Shown here: positions 1 to 10,770 of the stretch, in pieces
How the letters are laid out: every line of letters begins with the position of its first letter
Numbering within the stretch: the stretch's first letter is position 1
From: Myrmaecium sp. VS I D KN 1
Lineage: Eukaryota > Ascomycota > Dothideomycetes > Valsariales > Valsariaceae
Length of the DNA: 64,000 nucleotides
Reading direction: 5' to 3'
Assembly: GCA_019775845.1 (NCBI GenBank)
Contig: JADQAV010000010.1
Location: 158,871 to 222,870 of the forward strand
The notes under the pieces: generated by a model
Told to the model about the DNA's origin: nothing
What the model saw: the letters and a program-made list of their open reading frames with translations, nothing else
Database searches by the model: none
Program-made: the position numbers and the translations under genes

Positions 1-2016
1 AGGTTTCGACGACGTCGACGACGACGACGGCAACGAGGGGTACGTCTCGGAGCCAGAACGCGGACGCTTGGGGGGTCGCTCACCACTTTCATGCAGGATG
101 GTCAACAACGTCGCCCAGCCGGCGCTGTGTTGGAGTTGGAGGCCGTCGGACGGGTCGTGCGTGCTGGCGACGCGGCACAGCAGCGCTTCTTCGTTCTAGA
201 AGACATGAGTCTCGGTCAGCGGAATCTGAATCAGGTTGTTGGTAGAAGTGCCGAGAAATGTCACATACCTTGTCGAGGATGCTGAGACCATGGATGAAGC
301 AGAGGAGGTGCCAATCCGAAACGGCGTGGATGTCGCGGGGCGAGTTGAGGGCGAGGCCGTTGGAGCTCGCGTTGAGCTGCTTCGCTAACGATCGGAGTTC
401 CTGCGTCTCGCCGATCTCCTGTCGGTTCTCGATCGGGAACTGCATCTGGGTAAACTGGGGGTTCTCCTCCTTGGGGAACCCGTGGGTCAGGGTGACGAAA
501 AGATATTCCACGGGGAAGGCCGGTTTGGCGTTCTCCTGCACGTTCGCGCCGTGCTCGTTCACCCGGCGGTAGAACACCTCGGGGATATAGCGCTGGCGGC
601 CCAGCTCGCTGTCCTCATCTTCGTTTTGGACAAGCATCACCGTTGGGTCAGCCGACGGCTCGATGATGTCGGCCTTGACCATCTCTACAGCCGTGTTGGA
701 TGCTTGATAAGACGAGATGCTGATCTCGCCGTCCTCGTTCCCGCTGATCACACAGGTGACAAAGTTTGAGCCGAACTTTCCAGTGTCGCTCCACTTGCAC
801 GGGCGTGGGTATTTTGCTTGTAACCTTGCGGCAAAGATGACCTCGAGAGAGGATAGCCAATACGAGTCCTTATGTCGTTTGCAGATCACGGAGCCATCGC
901 CGGCCCCCGCGTCCAGAAGGTCTGTGTATATCACACCAACCCTTTGCAGACCACACTGTCTAGCCAGCTCGTCAATCTCCTTCTCATTTTCCCAGTCGTT
1001 CAGTGAAATCCCATCGACCTCGTCGATCTGTGGCGGTTCATAGATGGCTTCCACTACTGCCTTAGTTCCCAGTGGCACTTCACTGTACTCCTCATACCTC
1101 CCGTAGAGAAACCCTAACCTTTGGTACCCGGATTTTCTCCAGTAGTCCAATAAAGAGTTGATGAGGGACGGCGACGCAAACTCCACATGGTCGACCATGC
1201 GGAACTCTTGCGGTTGGAGTGAGACGGCGCTCGGTTGGCACTTCGAACAAATGCCTTCCGGCCACGGTCTGTGCCCGGACGGGCAGTTCGGCAAGACACC
1301 GTAGTATGGTTCCGTAAGTGGGGGCAGGTATGAGCTGCCGGTTTCCGGTTTGTTCTTCCCGGCGTTCAATTTCCTTAGGTACGCATGGAAGGAAAGGTGT
1401 TTGATCTTCTTCTCCGCAAGGTATCCAGCATCGTAAGGCTCCAGGGGCATGCAGTAGTCACACATGCCTTTCGGACCGTGGCGACACATCCTCTGATCCC
1501 GCGGCCGGGTAATCTTTCCATCCTGGGTGTCTAGCCTGTCATCCACCGGCAGCTGCTTGACTACTTCCCAGGGGTTCCTGATGTGACCGCCAGCGGATGT
1601 CAACGGTATTTTGACGGTCGATATCGTTTCGGATGGGTCTACAGGTTTGCCGCTGAGGCGAGTGGTCGAAGATGCCAAGGGAGCCTGCCCGTTCGGTTGA
1701 GGTTCTGATCCCTTTTCAGTATATTCGAGGAAGAGCTCATCGCCGTGCCTAGAAGGGATCCATTAGCAGGAGCTTTGCTACGGGACAGTCATGGCGCTCC
1801 AACATACTTGAGACCGACCCTCTGGAAGGAAACACTGCCCAGCTGGCTGAACTTCCTGGCATCACCGCCATGCGGCCTGTTGCTGACGGATAACGACTCG
1901 GCATCGACGTTTGGGGGGAGCTTCTCTAATATTTGTGGAACGATGGAGGGGAACAGATCGGTTGGTTCGACGTTTAGGCGGAACTGCCCATTGCGACTTC
2001 GAAATCTCAAGATCAT
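1..2016 (-). CDS. NPL4: NPL4, Cdc48/p97 cofactor (3' end outside window)
   Basis: Family role: partner of Ufd1 that recruits ubiquitinated substrates to the Cdc48/p97 ATPase in ER-associated degradation and chromatin extraction. Exons read as 2016-1808, 1748-269 and 195-1; introns 1807-1749 (GTATGTT donor) and 268-196 (GTATGTG donor) keep phase. 628 residues are visible. Residues 1-75 form the ubiquitin-like domain, starting [14 protein letters not shown]. Two zinc-finger motifs follow, [13 protein letters not shown] near residue 157 and a CPSGH...CSKC pair near 225. The MPN-like domain starts near 254 ([18 protein letters not shown]). The end visible at the window edge is Ser/Thr-rich and no stop is reached, so the true C-terminus is missing. 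The start is the first ATG giving the conserved ubiquitin-like fold. Head to head with SEC66. Confidence 0.95.
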
Positions 2017-2526
2017 AGCTTCGAAGGGGCGATATGAAAAGGATCTCCCAGAGGCAAGTCGGAGGATCGCACGAGAAGATGGGACGATTACAAACAGCGA
2101 AATCGACCCGCGAAGTTGTGACTGGAAAAGTCGGTAAGGTGAATATGGTACCTCGTTGAAGGTTGAGCAGTGAGGTGGAAGCTTACCGAACGCGAGCAAC
2201 AACGACGGGAGCGGCCAGCATGGCGTCACTTCGGTTTTCAATGGCCGCCGCGTTCGCCAAGCCGGAGCTTTACCTTTCTCCGCGCTCGCCGTGTACAGCG
2301 AGGAAAGGTGGTCTCTACCTTACCTGCTACAATTGTTCTTGAAAGCAACCACCTAAATACCGGTATCACGCTCACTTTATAGGCGCGACAGCTGCTCCGT
2401 TTGCATACCGACCTCGACCGCCGTTCTGTTTCGGTGCCTCCGCCGACGAACGGAAGAACCACACGGTTCCCCCCCATCATCAGCAGCAGCAGCTAGCACA
2501 CCTCCCCGGCGCTCCAGATAACAAAG
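2017..2526. promoter_or_regulatory. NPL4/SEC66 divergent intergenic region
   Basis: 510 bp between two start codons facing away from each other, so it must hold both promoters and 5' leaders. I see no clear TATA box, and no open frame here resembles a protein I know. Confidence 0.5.
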
Positions 2527-3361
2527 ATGGTCAACTGGATCGGTCTCCTCGTCCCCTTCGCCTACCTCGGCATCCTCGTCGGCTCGCTCGCGACCTTCAG
2601 CTCGCTGTACCGGAAACGCAAAGCGGCCAAGGCCGCCTCGCTCGAGCCGTGGTTCCCGCCGCACCTGCAACGCAACATCTACCTCTCCCTCCTGCACCTC
2701 GAGCCGGAGGAGGGCCAGCCGAAGGTGCCGGACAGCGTGCTCAAGGCCGCCCTCCTCCGCCGCGCCACCGAGGACATCCAGCGCATCGTCCAGATCCGGA
2801 ACGCGAAGCAGGCGCTCGTCGCCCTGCTCCAGCGGGGCAGCGTCGGCGACGAGCTGTGGCAGCGGTTCCAGCGCGCGGAGCAGGAGATCGAGAACGAGCT
2901 CCGAGACGTGGTGCAAGAGGTAAGCAAGCAGCTCACAAGAGCACCACAAACGAGTGAAGAACCACAGCTAACTCCCACCCCAGGCCAACGCCTTCGTCCC
3001 CGGCTGGGGCCAAACCATCTTCCAATCCGCCTCCGAGATGCTCAACAACGCCACCCTCCGCAAGCGCGTCGCCGAGCTCCAGGGCACCGTCCCCGCCGAG
3101 AAGGCCTGGTGGGAGACCCGCAAGGCCAGCATCCAGTCCGAGTTCATGAGGGAGCTCGACGAGGAGAAGTCCGCGACCGCGACCGCGGCCGCGGCTGGTG
3201 CCACCCCTACCACCCCTACCACTACTACTGCTGCTCCGGCTACTGCGCCCGCAACCGCACCTGCGACTCGCAGCGACGATGAGGCCGTTCTGGTCGAGAG
3301 TGGTGGCCCGGCGAATCAGCAGGGGAGCGCGAAGAAGAATAAGAAGAAAGGGAAGAACTGA
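2527..3361 (+). CDS. SEC66: Sec66/Sec71, Sec62-Sec63 translocon subunit
   Basis: Family role: subunit of the Sec63 complex that helps post-translational protein import through the ER Sec61 channel. Two exons, 2527-2919 and 2984-3361, with intron 2920-2983 (GTAAGC donor, CCCCAG acceptor) at a codon boundary; 256 residues. A signal-anchor segment lies near the N-terminus (WIGLLVPFAYLGILVGSLA), followed directly by the basic stretch YRKRKAAKAAS and the family block LEPWFPPHLQRNIYLSLLH. The middle is helical and charged. The last 70 residues are a low-complexity Ala/Thr/Pro stretch ending in a Lys-rich tail (KKNKKKGKN), which is probably cytosolic. Fungal Sec66 proteins are of this size. Confidence 0.93.
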
Positions 3362-3824
3362 GAGCGTGTCGTGAGGACCGTTCGAAGTCGGCCTTGCAGT
3401 TAAGAAGGGGCTGGTGGGAAGCGAGATATGGTTCAGCGGTCTACTTTTTGCTTGCATTTTTCCACGGTGTTCGAGGCGTTCTTCCCTGGCGGGCGAAGAA
3501 AAGAGATGATCCAGGGCGTCGTCCCGGCAGATGACGCTGCCTTTTTGTTTTTTTCTGCCCTTGTCTGACCCTGTTTGTTCCCACTACTTACTACCGGACA
3601 CCCCCTTTGCGACACCAGCTTCCTGGTTGGTGATCATGTCACTGTATTCCGCAGCGTTCATCGGTTTGATTGTTTCCATACATAAAAAAGAACCATAAGT
3701 TATCTCACACCATATACGCCATGGAAAGAAACCCCACAAGATGTCGTAGTGCTACATACATGCAACCCAAGCGAAAAAGAACTAGTTGAACCCCCTTCAC
3801 CCCGGGGTGAATTCTCAACTTTTT
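3362..3824. other. Convergent 3' region, SEC66 / Vps3844 gene
   Basis: 463 bp between two stop codons pointing at each other. It should hold both 3' UTRs and polyadenylation signals. A-rich runs near 3680-3700 (cataaaaaag) could serve as such. Nothing else seen. Confidence 0.4.
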
Positions 3825-5160
3825 CTACCGCGCCTTCGGTCCCGAGACACCTGCGCCGATGACAGACGGCAGCTCCTCATTCCCCATGCTGTACAGCATC
3901 CCAATCGCACCGCTGATGAGGCCGGCCAGCACGACCGCGAACCCAGCAAACAGCCAGAACGGCACGTGCACGTCCTTCTTCTGGCAGGCCGGTCCGCCAT
4001 AGTTGACCGTCTTCTTGCCGTGGGAGGTTTTGGTGACCTCGGGCGTGCACGCGCAGCTCCAGCAGTCCTCGCTGTCCGTGTTCGTCTTCTTGAACTTCAG
4101 AACGCAGCTGCCGTGGCCGGAGCAGCCGTTCGTGCCGGACTCGCAGTGCGACTGGGAGGAGAAGCAGCTGGGGATGATGCCCTTGAGAAAGGTGCCGTTG
4201 CTGGCGAGCGTGCTGGCTTCGTAGGGGGAGGTGGAGTCGTTCACGGTGGGCTCAGAGACGGAAGCGGTGGACAGGACCGCTTCGGTGATGCGGCGTTTGT
4301 GGACGGTGGGCTTGTCCAGGTTTCCGTAGGCATTGCGCTTTCCTTTCTCGGACCCAGACATAACGGCAACGGTGAGGGAGAAGCCGTCATTGCGGGCAAG
4401 TTCCTCGAGTTTGGCGATACACTCTGCTACATCCTGGACAGCTTGCTTGAAGGAGGGGCTTTTGATACCATGCTGCTTAGCCAAATCCTTGAGCTTGTCA
4501 GTATCGTACGCCTTGGAACAGAGGGGTATATACTCACGGCCAAAAGCGTAGTGTGTAGGAAGGCGTTGCGACCGCTAGTGACATGCCCTGAAGCAACTGC
4601 CGATGACCCAAGTACTTCCGATATGGACTGCATGGACTCGCTTGTTAGGTGGTTGGCATGGTCGCCAGTGTGGCCGGCAAAGGTAGCAAGTTGTTCTATC
4701 AGTTCTACGTTCGATGGGCTGGAGGGGCGGCTGCTGAGGGAGAAGGCATTGTCTGGCGACGAGGATCCAAGGACATCTATCGATAGTCATTAGTATATCA
4801 ATTATTACCAGCAGGGGAAACCTCCGTACCTTCTGTGTTCTCTGCGCCCTCCACGATGACCATGACGTGGGCCTCATTACGCGCATCCTCACTCTCGAAC
4901 AGGCCGTGCTGCCGTCCACCGAAGGCATTGATGTGTCGAACTTCCTGCGCCTTGACATCCCCCAGAGAGAAGTAGTCTGATAGGCCGAGTCTCTGCGCAA
5001 ATATGAACTTGGCCGTCTCCGGCTCCACGGTCTGGAGCTCTCTCGCAACCTTCGACGATCCAGCATCCCATGTGAACACTCGTGCAGCCGCCTCAGCAGC
5101 GGAAGCCACTGCCGAGGAGCAGCCTAGGAGGGGAAGAATGAAGCTCGTGGATGGCTTCAT
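3825..5160 (-). CDS. Vps3844/DUF3844-type ER membrane protein
   Basis: Conserved ascomycete ER or vacuolar-sorting membrane protein; its biochemical role is not established. Exons 5160-4830, 4776-4616 and 4574-3825 give 413 residues. Intron 4829-4777 has a GTACGG donor and ATACTAATGAC branch site. The second intron, 4615-4575, is only 41 nt but is the solution I found that restores the frame (SISE/RSQRLPTHYAFGREY). An N-terminal signal peptide is present (MKPSTSFILPLLGCSSAVAS). The C-terminal third carries the Cys-rich EGF-like cluster typical of the family (CESGTNGCSGHGSC...CWSCACTP), then one membrane span (WLFAGFAVVLAGLISGAIG) and a short cytosolic tail. The lumenal N-terminal part is poorly conserved. 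Shares its upstream region with the gene at 5606. Confidence 0.85.
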
Positions 5161-5605
5161 GGTGGAGGTGGATCAGAGGGGTTGGCGACGAGACGGACTG
5201 TCAAGCTGGCACGATAACGGACGTCAGTGACGGGCTGGCTGGAGGATCCCGATGGATGCCCCAGGACCGCGAAGCTCCATCGGCGTTTCTTTTGGCCGAT
5301 CGGACCCTGAGCAGGGCGGCTGCGCGGCGCGGACGGGAAAGTCACAGGCCGCCAAGCAAGTTCTGTGTTACTCGTCGAGATTATCCCGGATCGCTGCCTA
5401 CACCGCACGCCCCTCCGTCATTTGCTTCAACTTCCTCGATCGCTGTTCCATGCCGACGGTCGATTCGACTCTATTTGATACCCCCAGTTCTTAATATCGT
5501 TTCTTTCCTTTGCCCACGCTCTCTCCAGGCCAGCAGCCTCCCCGGCCCACTCGCCACCTCTTGTGGCCTGCTCACTCCCGACATCGCCGCCACCCCACTC
5601 CGCAC
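5161..5605. promoter_or_regulatory. Divergent intergenic region, Vps3844 / mitochondrial-type gene
   Basis: 445 bp between two outward-facing start codons. A pyrimidine-rich stretch lies before the + strand start (about 5505-5600). No TATA box, repeat or convincing extra reading frame seen. Confidence 0.45.
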
Positions 5606-6976
5606 ATGTTCAGGCCGTTTGCGCTGAGAACGGTCGCTCAGGTGCGACCTACGATACCGTTTCGAACATATCGCCCCCTCCTCCGGCCTTTCCTGCGCCA
5701 TGAAAGCAATATAACGGTGCAGCGTGTACGGTTCCAACAGCCCATCTTCACATGGAGGTAGGATTCCCTCGGAGACGAGTTCACGGCCTAAGCTGACAAA
5801 GTTAAGGCGCGTGGCAACTGCCACTCTCTATTCGGCCGCAGCGGTGTTTTGGTTCGACTACGTCATCGGATTTGCGGAGTTGGGTGAGGAGGACGAAGAG
5901 GAATACGACGAGGAGGAATACGAAGACGAGGATGAGGACACCGAGCCGTTGTTCATACCTTTGTGGTTCGCAAAACCGAAACCCCGACGATTCTACAGAG
6001 GCTCGGATCCGGAATGGCAAGAGTTTCTGAAGCTTGCGCCCGATCGCGAGCGGCATTCGAAAATGAGAGGTGAGACAGTCGGCCTACACACCTAACACTC
6101 CAGCTAACTCGCGCAATAGTGATGCTGGTATCCGCCATTCGCACCGCCGTCGGAAGAGAACCCAAACTCAGCCGTCACCTCGGGAAGCTGGATCCCAAGG
6201 CGGGGGCTTACTGGCTCGACATCACTTTCCCAGATGGCCCGCCAGTAGAATACGACCGTTTAGGGTATGTCACGATACCGGATATCTGTCAAAATCAAGA
6301 CACTAACGGGCGCAGTCTGGAACTTAGAGACGAAGGCTTGGTCCTGACGAGGCGAACCGTCGATCCGCAGAACCAAGCCCGGTTAGAGCGCGCGCTCATG
6401 CCCACCGCGGTGTTCAACTCCCTCTACGCAAGCGCCCGATACCTCTTCCACCTCGAATGGCACAAGGTCAAAGCGTACTTCGGATACGCCCCGTCTCTAG
6501 AAGAAGAGTCCAAGAAGCTCCAACGGCACATCGAAATCATGCAGCGCATGAGCCTCGTCGGCCTCCGACCGGGCGGATCGCAAAACGACGCCGCCAGCCC
6601 CTCGCAGCGCATCAGCCCGCCAGCGCCGCCGCCCGTACCGCCCAGCAGCAGCGGCGGCAGCAGCGGCAGCCCCGCCGGGCCAAAGGAAACGGGCGTCCTG
6701 CCGCTCCCGGACATCGCGCCGATCGCGCCGGAATCGATCGCGATCGCCATCTTCCGCAGCACGCTCAGCCAGGACTGGAACCGCCAACTGCGCGCGCAGC
6801 CCCCGCCGCGCGGCAGCGTCATCGTCTCCGGCCTCGTGGAGGTCAAGGGGACGAAGGGGACGTGCACCGTCGACGTTACGGCCGCGTATGACCCCAAGGA
6901 GAATAAGTACGTGCTCATCCTTGCCCGCCTCAGGCGGTTGCAGCAGCGGAAGCAGGTCCCTAAGGGGGGACGGTGA
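5606..6976 (+). CDS. Unrecognised, probably mitochondrial membrane protein
   Basis: I do not recognise a named family. Four exons, 5606-5757, 5807-6069, 6120-6264 and 6316-6976, joined by introns of 49, 50 and 51 nt with good donors (GTAGGA, GTGAGA, GTATGT) and CTGAC/CTAAC branch sites; phases agree and give 406 residues. The N-terminus is Arg-rich and lacks acidic residues (MFRPFALRTVAQVRPTIPFR), as in mitochondrial presequences. One likely membrane span follows (TLYSAAAVFWFDYVIGFAEL), then a very acidic tract of Glu/Asp/Tyr about 25 residues long. The middle has a Pro/Ser/Gly linker. A compact C-terminal domain includes GSVIVSGLVEVKGTKGTCTV and ends basic. The layout resembles inner-membrane assembly factors such as Tim21 or Coa1, but that is only an analogy. 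The start at 5606 best fits the presequence. Confidence 0.75.
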
Positions 6977-7801
6977 GGGTGAGGGGGTTTTGGTGAGGGG
7001 GGAGGGGTGGTGGATGTGGTTTGCATTTTGTGGAAAAGTGAGTGAATGATGGGAGAATCATTTTCCGCCTTTTTCGCATTCTAGCGGCGTCAAACGGTCT
7101 TGCTTTTTCGATTTCATGGTTGGTGGTGGGTGGGAAAGTGGGGGGAGGAAGAGGTGGGAGACCGTCCATTTTCCTCTTCTTTTTTTTTTTTCTTCCTTTA
7201 TCTCCTCGGAGGGATGACTTGCCCTTGTCGGAGGAACGACTTGCTGTGAGCGATTTCCTTCTTTTTTTGTTTTCCTTTTCAGTGTGCATATATTTTGCTG
7301 GCGTCCTCTTTTCTCTTCATATATATATCATGGTGTTCCTCCGGGTGAACAATAACGGCGGAGATTGCGGATCTTGTTTTTTCTCTGTCTCTTCTTTTCT
7401 CCTTTTCTTCTTTTCTCTTTTCGACTGGGACGATGGTTGGTGGTTGATGGTAGTGTTGAGTGGGTTGGCTGGATTCAAAGCTTTAGAGAGCTTGCTTTAT
7501 GATGATATGCTTCTACTTCCATCGTCCTTCTTTCCTTTTAATCTGCCTTTCGGATCTCCTCGCCCGCCACTCCGACATGTGGCAGGACAGGATCGGTACA
7601 CTCCGTCTGAGAAACTTTTTCTCTGGCGCAATGTTGATCCATCCCATCCCCTCTCTTCCCTTTCCTTGTCTCGTCATGGAGTACTCTCTCTCACTGCTGT
7701 CGCCGTCTGAAACATTCGACTGTCGTCCCAGGAACCGCGTCGTAACCGCGCCTGCAACCAGGATGGAAGAGTCTGACACCGCACCAAGCACGAGTATTCG
7801 C
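6977..7801. other. Convergent 3' region, T-rich
   Basis: 825 bp between converging stop codons. Strongly T-rich on the + strand around 7170-7320 and 7380-7420. Open frames here are low-complexity Phe/Ser/Leu strings with no family resemblance. Probably 3' UTRs of both neighbours. Confidence 0.45.
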
Positions 7802-9845
7802 TCACTCCATCAGCGCACCAGCCAACGCTCCATTCACCCTGACCTCACCCCCCTTCTCCTCCCCACCCCTTCCCCCACAATCCCCACCACCAAAACCCCC
7901 CTCAACCCTCCCCTCAAACCTCTCCACCACCCCCACCCTCCACTCCCGAAACCTGCTCGCCGACGGAGGGAGCCGCTCCTGCGCGCTACCTCGGAGCACC
8001 CGGCGCAGCGCCTCATACAAGCGCGACGGGAAGCGCAGCTCCTCGACGGTGGCGCTATGCGCGTCCGCCTCGTTTCGGTCCCGGAGCGGGCGCCAGAAGA
8101 TTTTGGCGGCGCGGGTGGGGTTGTGGGGGTGCTGGGGGTGATGGGAGGTGGGGGCCGATGATGGAGGAGCGGAGCGCGCGCTGGAGATACGGAGGTCCGG
8201 GGTGAAGAGCCAGAGGTGGATTGCTTCTTCGTCTGCTTCTTCTTTCTCTTCCTTCTTTCCTTCGGTCTCTGCCGCGCCTTGTGCGGGGGCTTCGCGATCC
8301 CGATCCCGATCCCGCACAATAAACCGCCGGACCCCGTCGTTCTCCACCGCCGCGAGAAGCTGCGCCGCGATCCACTTTTGCATGTCGTGCGTTTCCGGTG
8401 GGGAGTCGGTCGATGTGCGTAGCCCGCACGCCCACTTGAAGAGCCGGTATCCCTCGGCGAGCGGGTCGAGGACGCCGGCGGGGGCGTCGCAGCGGTTGCA
8501 GAGGAGGTCGATTTCCGGCTTCTTCGTCTTGTTGGTTTCGTCGCTAAGAGGGACGGTTCTAGTCTGTGTGTGTCCGGCGTGGAGTGGAAAGGATGAGATG
8601 AGTATGGATTCTTCACTGGAAAGACTGGAAGAGCGTAGAAAGCAAAGCGCCAGTTTTGCGAAAGAATGTGCAGATGGTATTGATGAGAGTATGTCACAAC
8701 GGCAAAAATAACACATTTTGAATCAGTTAGGAGGGGAAGAAAACAGAAATGTAGCGTGGCGACCTGAAGACCGCGCTCCTCCATTTACCACATCCAGACC
8801 TTCCCTCATAGGGGAAGGGGGAGAAGGAAGAACGAGTCCAGGTGCCGCGCCAACTCCAGCCGGCCACTTCCCTGCCGCAGCGGACGAGGGGCAAGAGAAC
8901 CACATGAACAACCAACCGCTGCAAAGCAAACGGAGGGTTGAGGGTTCACAAGACCCCGTGCTACACTGCGACGGGGACGCGGCACGAAGGGCCGGAGAAT
9001 GACTTGGTTTCCGGCAGGTAGTATCACAGACAAACGAGCCAGGGTGGCGGAAGGCTAGGTCTGCTTCTTGTCTGCCGGGAGAGGGCGGGACTTGGACAAA
9101 AATGGGCAAGGGGGCCCAAAGAGGCGAGAATGAAGGCGAAGAAAACAACAGAGAGAAAAAGAAAAGAACCCACCTTTAATCCCACGCAATCGCTCTCATC
9201 CACCAAGAACCACGCCAAATCCACAAACCCCTCCCCCTTCCGCGCCCGCACCTTGCTCCCCGCCGCATAACCCTTGGTGCTCCCCACATCCGCCTGCTGG
9301 TGCTGATGAGGATGATGATGATCAGGCTTATGGCAGTGCCAAAACTCCATCATCTCCGCCCAGTTCTCATTCGGGAGGTCCTTCCACACCGGCACCGCTC
9401 CACGCGGCACCCACACTGCCCCGCAGCTCGCGCAGCTCACCTCCGTCGCCGGCCCCAGCGCGCTCGCGCTCCAGGGCACCCAGTTCCCCTCGAGCTCCTC
9501 GCGAGGCGGGAGGAGCGAGCCGGGTGCTTTCTCCTCTAGCCGCAGGCGGAGCGTGAGCTCTTTGCTCGAGGTGGGTGGGAGGGTGAGCGCGACGTCCCCG
9601 CCGCCGGCGAGGGCGGTGGGTAGGCGGATGGTGGCGGAGCGCCCTTCGTGGGAAAGGGTCAGGGAGGTGCGGTCCGCGGAGAGGATGGCCTTGGTGGTGT
9701 GGTTGCTGTGGGTTTGCAGGACGGCGGTGAGGGAGATGCTGCGGATGTGCAAGAGGAGCTCGGCGTAGAGGTGAATCGTGTCCCCATTGCTGCCATTCGG
9801 CTCTTCTGCAGCTTCTGATGGTTTGGCAGGCGTTGATTCTGACAT
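7802..9845 (-). CDS. UBE3D-like E2-binding protein (HECT_2 family)
   Basis: Family role: HECT-like protein that binds ubiquitin-conjugating enzymes; the relative Ipa1 supports mRNA 3'-end processing in yeast. Exon 1 is 9845-9174 (224 codons) and exon 2 is 8563-7802 (253 codons plus stop), 477 residues in all. The intron between them, 9173-8564, is 610 nt, long for this locus, with GTGGGT donor and CACAG acceptor in phase. Exon 1 holds the N-terminal beta-rich half with the CASCGAVWVP zinc ligand pair and a His-rich insert (HHHPHQHQQ). Exon 2 begins with the second Cys pair (LLCNRCDAPAGVLDP) and GYRLFKWACGL. It then has an Arg/Asp/Glu-rich insert and the C-terminal block AAKIFWRPLRDRNEADAHSA. 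An additional small exon inside the long intron cannot be ruled out. Confidence 0.82.
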
Positions 9846-10770
9846 TCTTGCTCTCGAAGTCTTTTGTTGTCAATGTCGCTTCATGAGAAGCATGCGATGC
9901 GTGCCCCTTAATAGCAACCGGGCAGTATTTGCAGTAGCCTTCTCCAGGCTTTATGTATACGGCAAGCTGACAGATATCCAGCAAAGTTGGTTTCGGTGTA
10001 GATTGATTTGGCGGCAATGTACATTCATGATGGAGAGTTGACTGTAGCTGTCAGTTGGAGGTCGGTAGACGTCCCTTGAAAAGGGCATGATGACTAAGCA
10101 GCCCTACTTTACAGATTGGTTGCGTATGGAAATCGCCCGATATGGTAATCAGCAGCCGCATCGAGGCTGTACGAGTTTCGGCAAAGGAAGAGGTTTACGC
10201 ATAGCCTGTATTCTTTTTGGCCTTTTATAGGAGTTTATTGAAGTCCTGCAGTATGGGATTGTACATGGAGATACATATCACGCCTAATATCTCCATCATC
10301 CGACGATGCAACTCCGCGGAGCTCGCTTTTCCCATAAAATACATGTTATCTTAAATCAACTCAAGTGAATGGGCTCAAATTGATGTAATTAAGAAACATC
10401 TTAGTTGATCAATTCAGAATGAGTCCTCAGCTCACTCACCAAGTCTTGGAGTACCGCGGAGATCTCCTTCAATGTACAGAATGTGATTCCATCCCTCCCG
10501 ACAGCTTTCCGTCCATCACCTTCGGCAGTGGGGATCTGCCCCACATTGTGGCGTATCGGGTGGGCATCATAGCAACAGCTATTATAGAGCTACCCCTCGC
10601 CTCCTAACCTCTCTCTCCTATCCTCTCTCCTTTATATATTCCAAACCTCTCCCAGAACTCCCTAGGAAAAAACCCTTCCGGAAGCATCATATCTTCCCTC
10701 TCCACCCAACAACCAAAAGAAGGCCCCCCATAAAACCTCCTCACAAAACCAACAGAAAAAAGCCCCCCCA
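9846..10770. promoter_or_regulatory. Divergent intergenic region with TATA box before NmrA-like gene
   Basis: 925 bp between outward-facing genes, more AT-rich than its surroundings at 10080-10430. A TATA-like run tttatatatt lies at 10631-10640, about 130 bp before the + strand start. A 9-bp inverted repeat, atggagata/tatctccat at 10265-10273 and 10288-10296, could form a hairpin with a 14-nt loop. No gene seen. Confidence 0.45.

Noticed and set aside
10265-10296. 9-bp inverted repeat with 14-nt loop
   Set aside because: Too short and isolated to call a terminator, transposon end or RNA gene; mentioned only within the intergenic entry.
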